Program-made: the position numbers and the translations under genes
Part shown: positions 15,201 to 26,000 of the stretch, in pieces
Layout of the letters: each line of letters begins with the position of its first letter
How positions within the stretch are numbered: the stretch's first letter is position 1
The notes under the pieces: generated by a model
The model's input: only the letters and a program-made list of their open reading frames with translations
What the model was told of the DNA's origin: nothing
The model's database searches: none
Assembly: GCF_040807025.1 (NCBI RefSeq)
Contig: NC_090953.1
Location: 1,177,501-1,241,500, forward strand
Source: Struthio camelus
Taxonomy: Eukaryota > Chordata > Aves > Struthioniformes > Struthionidae
Direction of reading: 5' to 3'
Length of the DNA stretch: 64,000 nt

Positions 15201-15290
15201 GGAGTACTTTGAACAGAGATCCTCTAGCATGCACACTTTTGAGATGGAACGTTTTGAGGCTGGGTTGAATCGAGTGATACGACATTTGCA
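9206..15290. other. AT-rich intergenic or extended 3' UTR sequence; no gene seen
   Basis: No exon of a recognisable protein was found on either strand. There are several extra AATAAA hexamers that could end longer CTDSPL2 transcripts, short T-runs near 10.35 and 10.41 kb, and A-rich tracts listed separately. Open frames here are short and of low complexity. Confidence 0.6.
12694..12751 (+). repeat. A-rich (A)n/(GAAAA)n simple repeat
   Basis: About 58 bp of nearly pure A interrupted by single G residues, a GAAAA-type microsatellite. A shorter A-run lies at about 12332-12350. Either could be the decayed tail of a retroposed sequence, but no target-site duplication was recognised. Confidence 0.85.
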
Positions 15291-15299
15291 TCAGTAGGT

Positions 15300-16900
15300 T
15301 TGGGAACAATGGTAGAGGTTTCAGGAAACTGCTTAGACGAGGCTGAAACAATCAGAATAATTTTGGTGCTTTTTTGTCTTATTTCAATCAAGATTTGTGG
15401 AAGCAATGGGACTGGAAGAGAGGCGCACACCCGACGGTCTGACCATGCGACCGCAATGAACCTAAGAGAAAGACCTCAGGCGCTAAAATATTTGAGACAA
15501 GAAGTGACGTTTATTCCTGATGTGGACAACGCAAATCTACTTGAGTGGCTCCCGTTCACAGACTACTTTGAGGATACCAATGCAGATCTCCCACTCAGGA
15601 TTTGGAGACAAGAACCTGCACAGCTCATCTGATAATAAATTCAAGGTCTGCATTGGTGAACTGCTGAGAGATGAGTACTGTTTTCTATGTGTCAGTCCCA
15701 GTATGGAATTGCTTCCTGATAGAGGAGGAAGAATTTTACACCCCCTTCCTGATGATAGAGGACATGGTAGTATGGCAGTTCAGTATGATCCATCATTACT
15801 TGGACATGCAGACATCATATATGAGATTGGAACATCTTCTAACAGCCTTTGAGCTCTAGCATCTTGAAGTGGAACTGCTGACTTTTGGAAATACGCTTCT
15901 AAAGTCAGTTGCGAGAAAAAGGGTCAGAGAAGAAAAGATGCGTTTCCTTGCAGATCTTCGGCATCTGAAAACTAAAACAGAAAGCAGATCACCCCCTGAA
16001 ACAGGTGGTTTGGCTTAACTGAAAAAAGTACCTAGCAGAAGGGTACGCTGTTTGTGAGTATAGCTCACACAGGAAATAATGAAGGAGGTGCTTGGCATGG
16101 CATGTCATAAAATGCAAGAGTTCGTGCAGCTTGAGAGAGACAAGTACTGATTTACATTAATGGTTGGCCTGGAGCTCAATTATAAAATCAAGTTAAAACA
16201 ATGTCAGAAGCAATGTCACTGCTAGTGCCAAGAGTTGCTCAGATGTATGCTATGGCCTATAATGGCAGCAGGATCTACTTTTAGAACGCTCATTCTGAAA
16301 CCAAAAGTTGGTCTTTATTAGCAACTAAAAAGCGTGCACCATGTATATCCTCTTATCAACCAGTGGGCTGGAGATAAGGAAAGACACCCAAATATATGCC
16401 TGAATTGCTGGTGACCCTTTGAAGCTATGGAGAAAAAGAGGGACCGTGAGTTAGTAAAGATCCCTCATCACAGGAATTTTATCAGTGGCTTCGCATTACT
16501 ACTATCTGAAAATATGCAGCATGACGACAGTCACAGACTGTTTCCCAGAGAACAATGCAATAGTAACGTTGGCTAGTGTCACCATTCTAAATTTGAAAAT
16601 TTAGAGCTTTAATTTCCTTAGATTTTGAATGGGTCACCAATGTCTCCTCTTCTTCAGCATCAGAAAGTTGTTGCTGTAAAAACTCTTCTCCAAGAAGCAT
16701 CAGAATTGGTTCAGTAAACTCCCCGTGAGAAATCTGATCAGATTCTCATGTCCCTATGACATCACAGAGTTGGGAGGCGGTGATGAAGTAAACTGGATGA
16801 AGTTAATCAATGTTTCCAACATTTATGCATTTGACAAGGTAGAAGGAAACAGACCAGTGTAACTGGTAGAGGCTAGGCTGGATCTGGTTGTAGCTCCCAG
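15300..16900 (+). pseudogene. Coding-like stretch broken by stops and frameshifts (unidentified)
   Basis: I do not recognise the source. In 15420-15632 one frame gives a charged, protein-like segment with LRERPQALKYLRQEVTFIPD followed by LLEWLPFTDYFED. The next frame continues through 15633-15852 with CIGELLRDEYCFL, LLPDRGGRILHPL and YDPSLLGHADIIYEIG. After a stop, further protein-like pieces follow: ARKRVREEKMRFLADLRHLK (about 15910-15975), SLLVPRVAQMYAMAYNGSRI (about 16220-16280), VAVKTLLQEASELV (about 16670-16715) and WMKLINVSNIYAFDKVEGNR (about 16790-16855), with stops and shifts between them. No introns are visible. This could be an old processed pseudogene or a decayed transposon ORF. 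Chance is not excluded. Confidence 0.3.
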
Positions 16901-19559
16901 GCATATCAGCGAGTTTGATGTTTAATCCTCAGACAAAACAGTTCTCCACTTCTAACCTATTCCATCAGGAACATCCAAACAACATGAAGCATCAAACGTC
17001 AGGTCTTGAACAGACGTCTGCTTACCTCTGGCTAAATCAGAGCTCTGGAGCCGTGACAGTCGCTCTCTCTGTCTTGCGTGCAGAACAATCTAAAGGGACA
17101 ACACAGGCCTCAGAGCATTTCAAAATAAAATATTCCCTGGTAGCAGTGGGGAAGAAGTTGGAGAAGAAGTTGGAGAAGAGTGACAGCTTGAAACCGTAAG
17201 AGGCAAACAGTCCCTTTATAATCTGCAGCAAGGTGAAGGTGTAAACCCACTTCTCTAGAAAGTTCAAGCACTTAAAATACTTATCCTGGAATCTGTGGGA
17301 TGTAGCAGTTTTTGCGGCATCCAGGGGGGACTGGAAGAAGCGCAGAGAGAGTTTTCACTTCTATGGATCTACTGTTTAAAATGAATCCTCCAGCCAGTGG
17401 GATAGCAAGAGAATGACTTTCCAATGACAGCTGGCTCTAGAAATTAAAAAATGCAGAATTCATTTGCTATTTGGTGTGGGAAAATCACGGCTACAACTGC
17501 GTGTGCAGCGTGACTTCACTGGACTAACTGCAGCGGAACTAAAGGCCCCTGTACAGCAGAAGTAAGGCAGCTTGGATATCTGTGGATTTGTGTCCTGTGG
17601 TTGACTGACAGCTCAGGCTACAGCCCTTCCTTCCACTGAGTCTGTCTTCCATCTGATACCTATTTTATATTTGTAGACACTGAATTCCTGTAAGGGACCT
17701 TTAGACCTCTGCTCAATTTGGTTAAAGCCAGCTGGTGAGTTCAAAGTTTTTAAGTAAAGGACAACTATAGTGATTGCAAGGCCACGATCCCCCCTGGGAA
17801 CTGAGCTAAAAACCCCACCTTAAAGAGAAGGAATTATGCAGATAAATTGTGAAAGCATAATCTGGTTGCTAGACTATCTCTACAGCTTTACTGCAATCCT
17901 ACGCCCATGTTTATTTGTGGTTTGATCACGAACCTGAAAGCTGGGAACTGACTAAATCATAACCTACCTTTACTATAAATTTATACTATTATTAAGGGGA
18001 TTAGGAAATAGTTTATGGCACCAGTCTGAAACAACTTTTGAAAGTATTTTCTCTTTTCTTCTCTCCCATTCTGTTTTAAAGAACTCCCTCTCATTCCCTG
18101 AACTGAAAATAGCTGAGGGCTGAGTAGTATTCAGGTGGACGTAAGCCGTGCTAGATGAATCTAGAGCATTTCTCATTAGTAAAACTTAATTATTTCTGAA
18201 TAGGATTGCCTACTTAGAGCCTGTGACTTAAGTTGTTTTTGTTCTGCCTGTTCTGTCTGTATTTATGAGTTAGGAATAGGAAGAATAGAAAGTCATTCAA
18301 ATCCTGTGAATAACTGTTCTTGGCTCCGTTAAGGGTAGGAAACAGATATGCAGTTATTAGCCATATTTGTTCAGATCCAGTGGAGCTTTCATTTATAATC
18401 ATTGCAAGGCATCCTAAAAGAGAAATATCTAAGATGTGCAGGAAGTTATGTAATTTCTGTTGGACTGCTTCCCGAGAAACCTTAAAAAGTTCCCTAGTAC
18501 TGATACCAGAATACTCTGTATTGGTGTGTCAATACCGGACAATATATGATGCTCCAAAAAACTGTGTCCTGAAATATAGCATGTAAAGGTCTCTTCTTAG
18601 TCTTGGGATCACAGCATTATATACATTTATTGTCTGATAAGGGGCATAACGTTTGAGTCATGGAAATTTTTGTACTGAGAAAGCCTATCAGAAAACAGAG
18701 ATTCCATTGCTGAAGGAAATGTTATTATCAAAAGCCTACGAATAATGTATTAATTATCTGCAGCTATTTAAATTAAATTATTGAACTATAGTTTGCGAGC
18801 ATGAGATAAACTATATAATCCACAACAGCACAAGCTGACTGAATTGAAACTGAATTAGGTTTTTTGTAGCATTCCCCCCCCCCCGCCCAGTCCTATATAT
18901 TCTATTTCTAGTGTTTCTTTCTTATTTTTAAGAATCAATCCATACAAACCTAATAAAAATATGCCTGATTGGGACATAATTTTTTTTCCCTTCATAAAGG
19001 GGCCTATCGACAGTATCGGAGGATATTTTTTACTACAAAGCTGTAGTAAACGAGAGGTAATCGCTGCAACGTCAGGTGGCAAAGCTTACCGTGCATGAGG
19101 CTAGTTCCTAGAAGCTTACGGTTTTCTGCTGTATTTTTTATGTCGTTAGCATATTTATGTTTTAGCTCTGCCATCTGCAGAGGGCGTGAGGAATTATCTC
19201 AGGCTCAGTCACAAGCCTCATCTTTACCAGGGAAAAAGATAGTTTTCGGGCACGGGGCGGCCTGCGCCGAGTCCCAGGCTCTCCGCAGGATCATCCTCGT
19301 ACGGACGGGTTCCGTAGGTACAAAACGGTACTATTTTAACCTTACCAGGGTATTAAAAGGAGTAGGACGCACCAAAAGTGGGCCCGGTTATATCCATAGG
19401 AAAGTTCTTAAACAGCTTATTCCCTGTCCTCTACAGGGCAATACACCACGACAGCAGTACGTTTGACAGTAACGTTTTCTGTGCCTCCCACCTGGAACAG
19501 CAATCCCAGCCTTCTTTTCCTAGTGGGGACGTGTTCAAACACAGCAACCGGGAAACCCC
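16901..19559. other. Intergenic sequence upstream of EIF3J; no gene seen
   Basis: No convincing exon or RNA gene was found. A 94-codon open frame at 16915-17199 and a 123-codon one at 19095-19466 resemble no known protein. GC content rises from about 19.2 kb toward the EIF3J CpG island. A short C-run lies near 18874-18884, and a small tandem of GAAGAAGTTGGA lies near 17153-17177. Confidence 0.55.
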
Positions 19560-19679
19560 TTCTTCCTGAGGGCAGCGTTTAAGGGCGCGCACTGCTCCTG
19601 GCAAATCTCTACCGTACGGGGCAGGCTCCTTTCGCTCTGCAGGTGTTTTATGACAACGCTACAAAACACTCGCAGCCCC

Positions 19680-19880
19680 CTCAGCCCGGCACCGACATGG
19701 CGGCCCCGCGGCCCCCTCAGCCCGGCACCGACATGGCGGCCCCCGCACCCCCTCGGCCCCCTCAGCCCGGCACCGACATGGCGGCCCCCGCACCCCCTCG
19801 GCCCCCTCAGCCCGGCACCGACATGGCGGCCCCACCCCGCCTCAGCCCGGCACCGACATGGCGGCCTCGCCTCAGCCCGC
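19680..19880 (+). repeat. GC-rich minisatellite with five CGACATGGCGGC motifs
   Basis: Tandem copies of a core of about 28 bp beginning CTCAGCCCGGCACCGACATG start at 19680, 19716, 19761, 19806 and 19841, with a truncated sixth copy at 19871. The ATG of each full copy is at 19697, 19733, 19778, 19823 and 19858, so spacing is 36, 45, 45 and 35 bp. The spacing differs because of CCCCGCACCCCCTCGG-type linkers. Every copy carries CGACATGGCGGC, one mismatch from the TISU/YY1 consensus SAASATGGCGGC. The Pro/Ala-rich open frames across it follow from the repeat and are not taken as a gene. Confidence 0.92.
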
Positions 19881-19903
19881 CCCGCCCCGCCCCGCCCCGC
19901 CCC
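19876..19903 (+). promoter_or_regulatory. EIF3J: GC-box (Sp1-type) cluster
   Basis: About five head-to-tail CCCCGCC-type units lie immediately downstream of the minisatellite and about 160 bp upstream of the EIF3J start codon. Such arrays are typical Sp1/KLF binding sites in CpG-island promoters. Binding itself is inferred. Confidence 0.65.
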
Positions 19904-20060
19904 TAGGGGGCGGTGCTTGTGGGGGAGGCGGGAGCGCGGGCTGGCCGGCGGGGCGGGGCCCTGTCAGTCCGCCGCCATCCCGGCGTGCCCCGCGCGCGGC
20001 GCTGGCCGCTCTCGGCGCGGCTGACTCACCGTGCTTCGCTGTGGGCGCTGCTCCGCGGGG

Positions 20061-20072
20061 CAAGATGGCGGC
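20061..20072 (+). promoter_or_regulatory. EIF3J: TISU element containing the EIF3J start codon
   Basis: CAAGATGGCGGC matches the TISU consensus SAASATGGCGGC at all 12 positions, and its ATG at 20065 is the EIF3J initiator. TISU (Translation Initiator of Short 5' UTR) elements bind YY1 at the DNA level. In mRNA with very short leaders they direct accurate initiation without scanning. This predicts a transcription start only some tens of bases upstream of 20065. Confidence 0.85.
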
Positions 20073-23000
20073 GGAGACGGATTCGTGGGGTAGGTGGTGG
20101 TGGTGGTGGTGGTGGCGGCGGCCGTGCCCGGCGCCCCGCGGGAGCCCTGGCTACCGCCTTGCCCCGCCGCTCACCCGCTCTCCTCTCCTCCACAGACGCG
20201 GACAGCTTCGAGGTGGTGGAGCCGGTGGCGAAGCGGCTGGTGCCGGGGGTGGCCGGGGACCGCTGGGCCGGCGAGGATGAGGAGGACGACGTGAAGGTGC
20301 GGCCGGGGCCCGGGCCGGGGCCTGTTCCCGCCGGGGCCGGGCTGGGCCCACTGGGGCGGGCGGGGGCCGAGACCGGGGCCGCCGCGGCCGCGCCGCTGCC
20401 ATATGGTGCCGCGTGTGGCGGGCCCCGTGCTGCCGGCCGGGCCGGGCCGGTGGACGAGGGCGGCGGCGGCTCCTGCGGCGCTGCCGGGGCTTGAGGCGGG
20501 TTTTCCTCAGGAGCCGGGGGGGGGGTTGGTTGGGGGGTGAGAGCCACGAAATGGGTTTCTGAGGCCCCGGGCTCTGCCGCCTGCTGCGGAGATGACGAGT
20601 CGAGATGCCACATGGAAAAGACTGCGTTTCTGCTTTGTGCTTGTTTAATCCTCGCTTAGACTGGTTATTTTTCCTTAAGGTTCACTTGCTTTATATTGGA
20701 TCTTCCAGGTGACAAAAGAGAAAGACACTTTTACTCTCCAGTTTTCTAGGGAATCCACCTGCTGCTTCTGAGCTGCTTGCCAGCAGCTTGGTGCTTTTCT
20801 GCAGCCAGCTGGTTTCTGCTTGCTTTCTGTAGACCTTCTCAAATGCTCTTTCAGATCCTTGGTTTTGAGTAGCATAGACTAGGTGAGGCGTTAAAAGTTG
20901 GATTTAATGGAAGCAGCGCTGTCTTAGTACTACTTCTATTGACCAGAAACTTCTGGGCTGCAGCAGCCTGTCCCTTCCTGCTCTCACTCCTCTTCCTACT
21001 TCTTCCCACCCCCCCCCCCCCCCCCAAGCCCCACCACAGTTGGAAAATAAAGCAGTCTACTATGCTCTTTCAGGTTTGGTAGTGTCCAGATCACTAAAAG
21101 ATGTTTTGTTTACTTAAGGCTCTCTTCTTACTGTGTTTCAAAGTGTAATGTCTGCATGGAGTTTGTATTAAAATGTGTGAATGTTCATCTGTAATATTTA
21201 TGAAAGCAGACCCTCTTTAAAAGCTTGTTGTCTTTTATTTAGCTCCAGCTGTCCCTTAGCAAGCCAGATTGACTGAGTGGTGGATGCCACAGAAATCTTA
21301 ACTTGCTCAGCGTTCGTATAGACTGTAAGCAAAATGATGCCAGGGGACATAAAAGGAATGTGTTTGACTATTAGGAATCAAAATGGGTAAACTGAAAAAC
21401 ACTTCTCTGTTTCAAATCAAGGTGCTGAGGTGCTGCAATAGACAATCCTGTAGCTCACTAGGTGATGAGTACTATATTATGGTCAGAAGTATGAGGCTTT
21501 CTGAAATAGAGTATTGCTGCTTATTAGGCGAGGACTTGTTGGTTTTGTTATTTAGGCTGCTGCTTGTGTTACCAGAACCTCTGAAAAACGCCAACACGGT
21601 TGTCCTTGGAGCTTAGGGTGGGTATTCTTTTTTTCAATCAGTATGAAAAAAGTAGTTCATCTTGTCTTAACAACAACAACAAAAAAAACCCAAATATTTT
21701 TGTAAGTTATGGGCTGCCTATTTTTCACCTTAACTATAGGGTGTGGGGGTGTTATTACATTTATAGGTGTCAGTCACATTACACCAGGCAAAATGAGTAA
21801 AGGTATCTCTGTATACAGTGGCTACGGTAGTTTGTAAAGCTTGTGGTTAGAATGTGACTATACATGTATACTTATTTTTACATATCTGTGTACACACACA
21901 TACATACGTGTCTGTATTTATTTATTTTTTGATTCCAATTGACTTAGCAAAGTTTGCTTTTCCTGATTCCTTTGAAAGTGAGAAACTTTTCATCTACAAT
22001 ATAATGTCTTAATGGAACTGGACTATAAGCTGTTATTCTTTTAAAGACGCCAGCTTTGTATGGCTACTCTGATAAAGGAACAAAGTTTTCCTACCAAAAC
22101 ATTCCTACCAGTAAGAAAGTTACTATTAAGGGATTAAGGCTTTAGTACTGGAGCTGCATTTAGAGACAAGGGCCCCTAGAGCAAATAAAGCTGTTTTATT
22201 TTACTTTGAGTTGCACTTACTGTATAGATGCTAAAGATCATGCAACTGAGCCTGTGAGATAATTGCTTAGATTGTAGATACCTTGTTTGTAACTGTCAGC
22301 CTCAGGAAAGTACCTGCATAAGAAAAATGACGTGGTCTAAAATACAAGCCCAAAGTATTTTCTGGCCAGTAGTTTGCCTTCAAGTTGGTATTTCACACTT
22401 CAGATTTTTTTTTCTTTTTTCTTTTTTTTTAATATATTCAGATTCTATAGTTTGTTATGGAGGTATTTTAATAAAGATAGTAACTGTTTTAAGTTTAGGA
22501 AACTTTGCCTTTCATGAGATTAAAATTAGCATCTTCGTAAGTGACAAAAGTTTCCCAGAAGACAGGCCTGCTGCCAAGGAATTTTCATCTATTTACTCTT
22601 GGGCAATCCTATACTTAACAAAGCCAAAACTAGGAAACGTGCTTCTTATCGTATAGGCAACAGCCTTTGACATGGTACAGTCCTTCCTCTTTGAAGGAGA
22701 ACGCGAAATATTGACTGGGAATCTAAATAGTGGAGAACCTGTAATCTTCAAGTAATGTTCTCTGTTTTTCTGGAACACGCATCTTTGTACATTTAAAGGT
22801 ACATGTGGTGGAGCATATGAAATTGTAATAGTTGCTTTCATCAAGGGTTTATTTGCATGAAATGGAAGATGTTTTTCAGTAACCTTATTTTAGTTAAGTA
22901 TGTATAAATTAGTATCTTTGAAATGCTTCAAAGTTTTAAGTGGTGTTAGTGGATGTATTTTGGAATTAAGACGACCTCTTCTGAATTACTTAGTATCAGT

Positions 23001-26000
23001 ACAAAGATCTGGCACTAAGGCAAGTTTTTTTTTCCTCCAAGAGAATTTATTGCAATTTATAAAATGCAGAAATAGAGATATATTTAGAATCCTCCCCTGA
23101 GGGGGGAAAAAAATAGCCCAATATTTTGATCATGTCCTCTTTCTTAAAACAAAACAAGCAAAAAAACTTCAACAACTTTGAGAAGAGGGAGGACATATTC
23201 AGCCTGGCTAGAAGACCTGTATGTCTTAATACATCAGGCTGAAAAGCGGATCCTCGCACGGACGATGTTATCAGAGAATGCCCTACCCAGTAGCGCTCTT
23301 CTGATTATGCTGAGCTCCCTGGATTGAGTGTCCAGCAGTGGTAGTGTGTCAGTGGGGCATGATCCTTATGGTGTGGGTAGCTTCCCAACTATTGAAGGAG
23401 ACTTCAACAGTTGATATCTTAAATTCCATCTAAGCGTTAACGGGGAGAGTCGTGTCAGATAACAAGGAGTCACAGTGCTGTGCAAAGTGTTTGCTATATT
23501 TTGTGTTATTCTATCATTGCAGCTTTGCGAGCTAAAACTACCACTGTGCACTACCTATGCAGATGTGGGTAGCGGTGACATGGTCTACTTTGGAGAAATA
23601 ATGCATCTGTAATCACATGAGTCCTGGCCTACGTATCTTGTTTGAAGTCTCTCAGATGTCATAAGAAAATATAGTCGTTTCATTCATCCTCATTAGTACC
23701 TTTACCTAATGGATAGAATACCCTTCTTCCTCATGGGGTTTGGCACCTTAGAAACTTGGTTTTTAAGAAACTTCTTATGTCTATGAAGGACAGGGCATGG
23801 AGTAAGGCAGCAAGCTATATACAGCAGTAATGAAAATGGCTATTTAAGAAGTGGGTGTAACGCTCTTTATTAGACGTGAGCTAAAATAATACTGCTGCTG
23901 CAAATTCAAGTCAGCTTCTTGGAATGTGGAAGGGAAGCTGAATCTCTTACAAGTGCCAATTAACTTGAATGAGTTGGTAGATGAACTTGGGTGTCTCGGT
24001 TGCTTGGATCAGCACGTTGCTATACAATACTGACTTCTTCTATGTATCTTATTTTGCCATACTAAGAGCAATCTTTAGAAATAAATAAATAGTTCTGATA
24101 ACTACTTGCATTATTAAGTTCACGAAATTCAGAATTCATGGTTTTTAAGCTTATATATAATAATGTATTGACAATTATGTGGTGTGACTTTTATGTAAAA
24201 TAGGTCTTATCAAATGCAATCCCTTTAAAACGTGCAAGTTCAGTTGAAACAGGTAACTAAAATTAGGTTCCTGAGAGATTTCTTGGCTTTACCTTCTGAT
24301 GCGTATGTCACGTGGTACTCGGCATGTAACTTCAGATCAGTTTTTAGAGCATTTATTTCCATATGGAGGTCATCCAGTAGAATTTGGATTGGCATTAAGA
24401 CAAGAATATATATTCCCATAAACCTTACCCAGATAAACGTCAGGAAGAAAGTGCAGAACTGCTGTTGGCACAGTCTGCAGCTGACATAAACAGGTCAGTT
24501 CTGTAGAAAACTGTTTGCTCAGTTAGTTTGGTTCATTTGAACCATGTAGCGTTTTAAACCGCGGATCATCCATCTGGGAACAGGACATTCTCCATAAGAA
24601 TAGGAGACACTGCTTGTGAAAGGATCTAGGGCTGTGAATCTAGGGCTGTGACTGATAACTGACAATGAGGGGAATGCAGCGCTGGAGCCAAGATCTGCCA
24701 TGGATGTTGAACATACTAAAGGTGTAGGGGGAAGGTGGAGCATTATTGCAAACACTGTTGAGACCGTGTTGAAAAATATGCTTGAAAAGATGATTGCTGT
24801 TGGAGGATATTTAAGTGACTTGTTTGTGGGAAGATACTTCTGATGATAGCTCCTTATGTTTATGTTCCTTATGAGAAACAGCCACAGTCATCGGCCAAAA
24901 GCTGACTGCTGTCTTAGGATTGTTAGAAGTTGGTATTCCTGTGTAAAGATGGGGGTCTCCTTGTAGTCACTCTGTCTGCTTATTGCTGCTTTCCCTGCTG
25001 TTTCAGCACAGTTTTGTGTGGTATGTTTGTTGGCTAGTATATCCAGGTTAACTTTAATCCGTATTTTACAGTTCCTCATGCAGCCGTATAACCCCCTCTG
25101 ATTGCCTAAGGGGAGAGAAGGCTACGTTGGTGTCTGCAAACTATCGGGAATGGGTATCTTAGCGTGTGTGATTCTTTCACTGGTTGTGACAGCTTAGGTC
25201 AGTTTGAACTCGTTTCAGCAGAGCTGTCTGTTTCTAGTGATGGCTGTACTACATGAATGAATCAGATGACATTCCAGCATCTCGTATGTTTAATAAAAGG
25301 TATTATAATCTCTTACACGTTTTACTGTGAATGTTGATTTGACTGTTCTTCATCTTGCTTTTCTGTGTTGACATGAGTTTTCTGATTCTTTGGAAACGGA
25401 GCCCTCTTTTTTCACCGTAATAACTGGTCCTGAAGCATCTTTCTCAATTCCCTAAAGCAGCGTCCTTATTTTACAACTCTTATGACTTAACCCTAAGTAT
25501 TTGAGTTAGGAAGTGGGAGTAATGGATAGATGAGTTATTTAAAGAGGTTTTATGTAAGCTACTATTCTTTAGATTTATTATCTAAAAAACCTAGAAAGTA
25601 TCGGCAAAAGAATCTTAATTAAAACTTCTTTTGTAGGATAACTGGGATGATGAGGAAGAAGAGGAGGAAGTAAAGGAGACAGAGGTGAAACAAGGTGAGG
25701 TTTAAGAGGAGTACATTTCACTGTATGCAGCATCAAAATAAGACATTGGTTTTTGTCTTGAGCGCATCTCAAGAATCAAAAACGCTTCCCAGATAGGATT
25801 GGTTTTGTTTTTCACAAAGCATATGTTTAAATTCTCTGCATGTGAACCCAGAAATAGTTAATTGGACTCTGGCTTTCTTTGATTAGTGTTCTTAAGTTGT
25901 CCAATTTTTTTCAGCAACTGTAAGTGCTTTATTGTTCAATATTTTACAGAACCAAAAGTTTCAGAAAAAAAGAAAATAGCAGAAAAAATAAAAGAAAAAG

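Larger units (their letters stand above)
19560..20490. promoter_or_regulatory. EIF3J: CpG-island promoter of EIF3J
   Basis: About 900 bp of strongly GC- and CpG-rich DNA covers the first two EIF3J exons and their upstream flank. It contains the TISU-like minisatellite (19680-19880), a GC-box cluster (19876-19903), a reverse-strand YY1-like site at 19971-19982, an AP-1-type TGACTCA at 20022-20028, and the TISU start element (20061-20072). No TATA box is seen near the start. G-rich runs at about 20303-20367 in intron 2 could form G-quadruplexes. Human EIF3J has a divergent noncoding transcript from its promoter. Whether one exists here cannot be told from sequence. Confidence 0.8.

Noticed and set aside
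15166-15430. Minus-strand frames of 61 and 68 codons opposite the coding-like stretch
   Set aside because: The protein-like signal is on the plus strand. These frames show no recognisable motif and lie in its antisense.
19643-20494. Long Pro/Ala/Gly-rich open frames on both strands over the CpG island (up to 195 codons)
   Set aside because: They arise from the GC-rich minisatellite and CpG island, where stop codons are rare. Composition is low-complexity and no family is recognisable.
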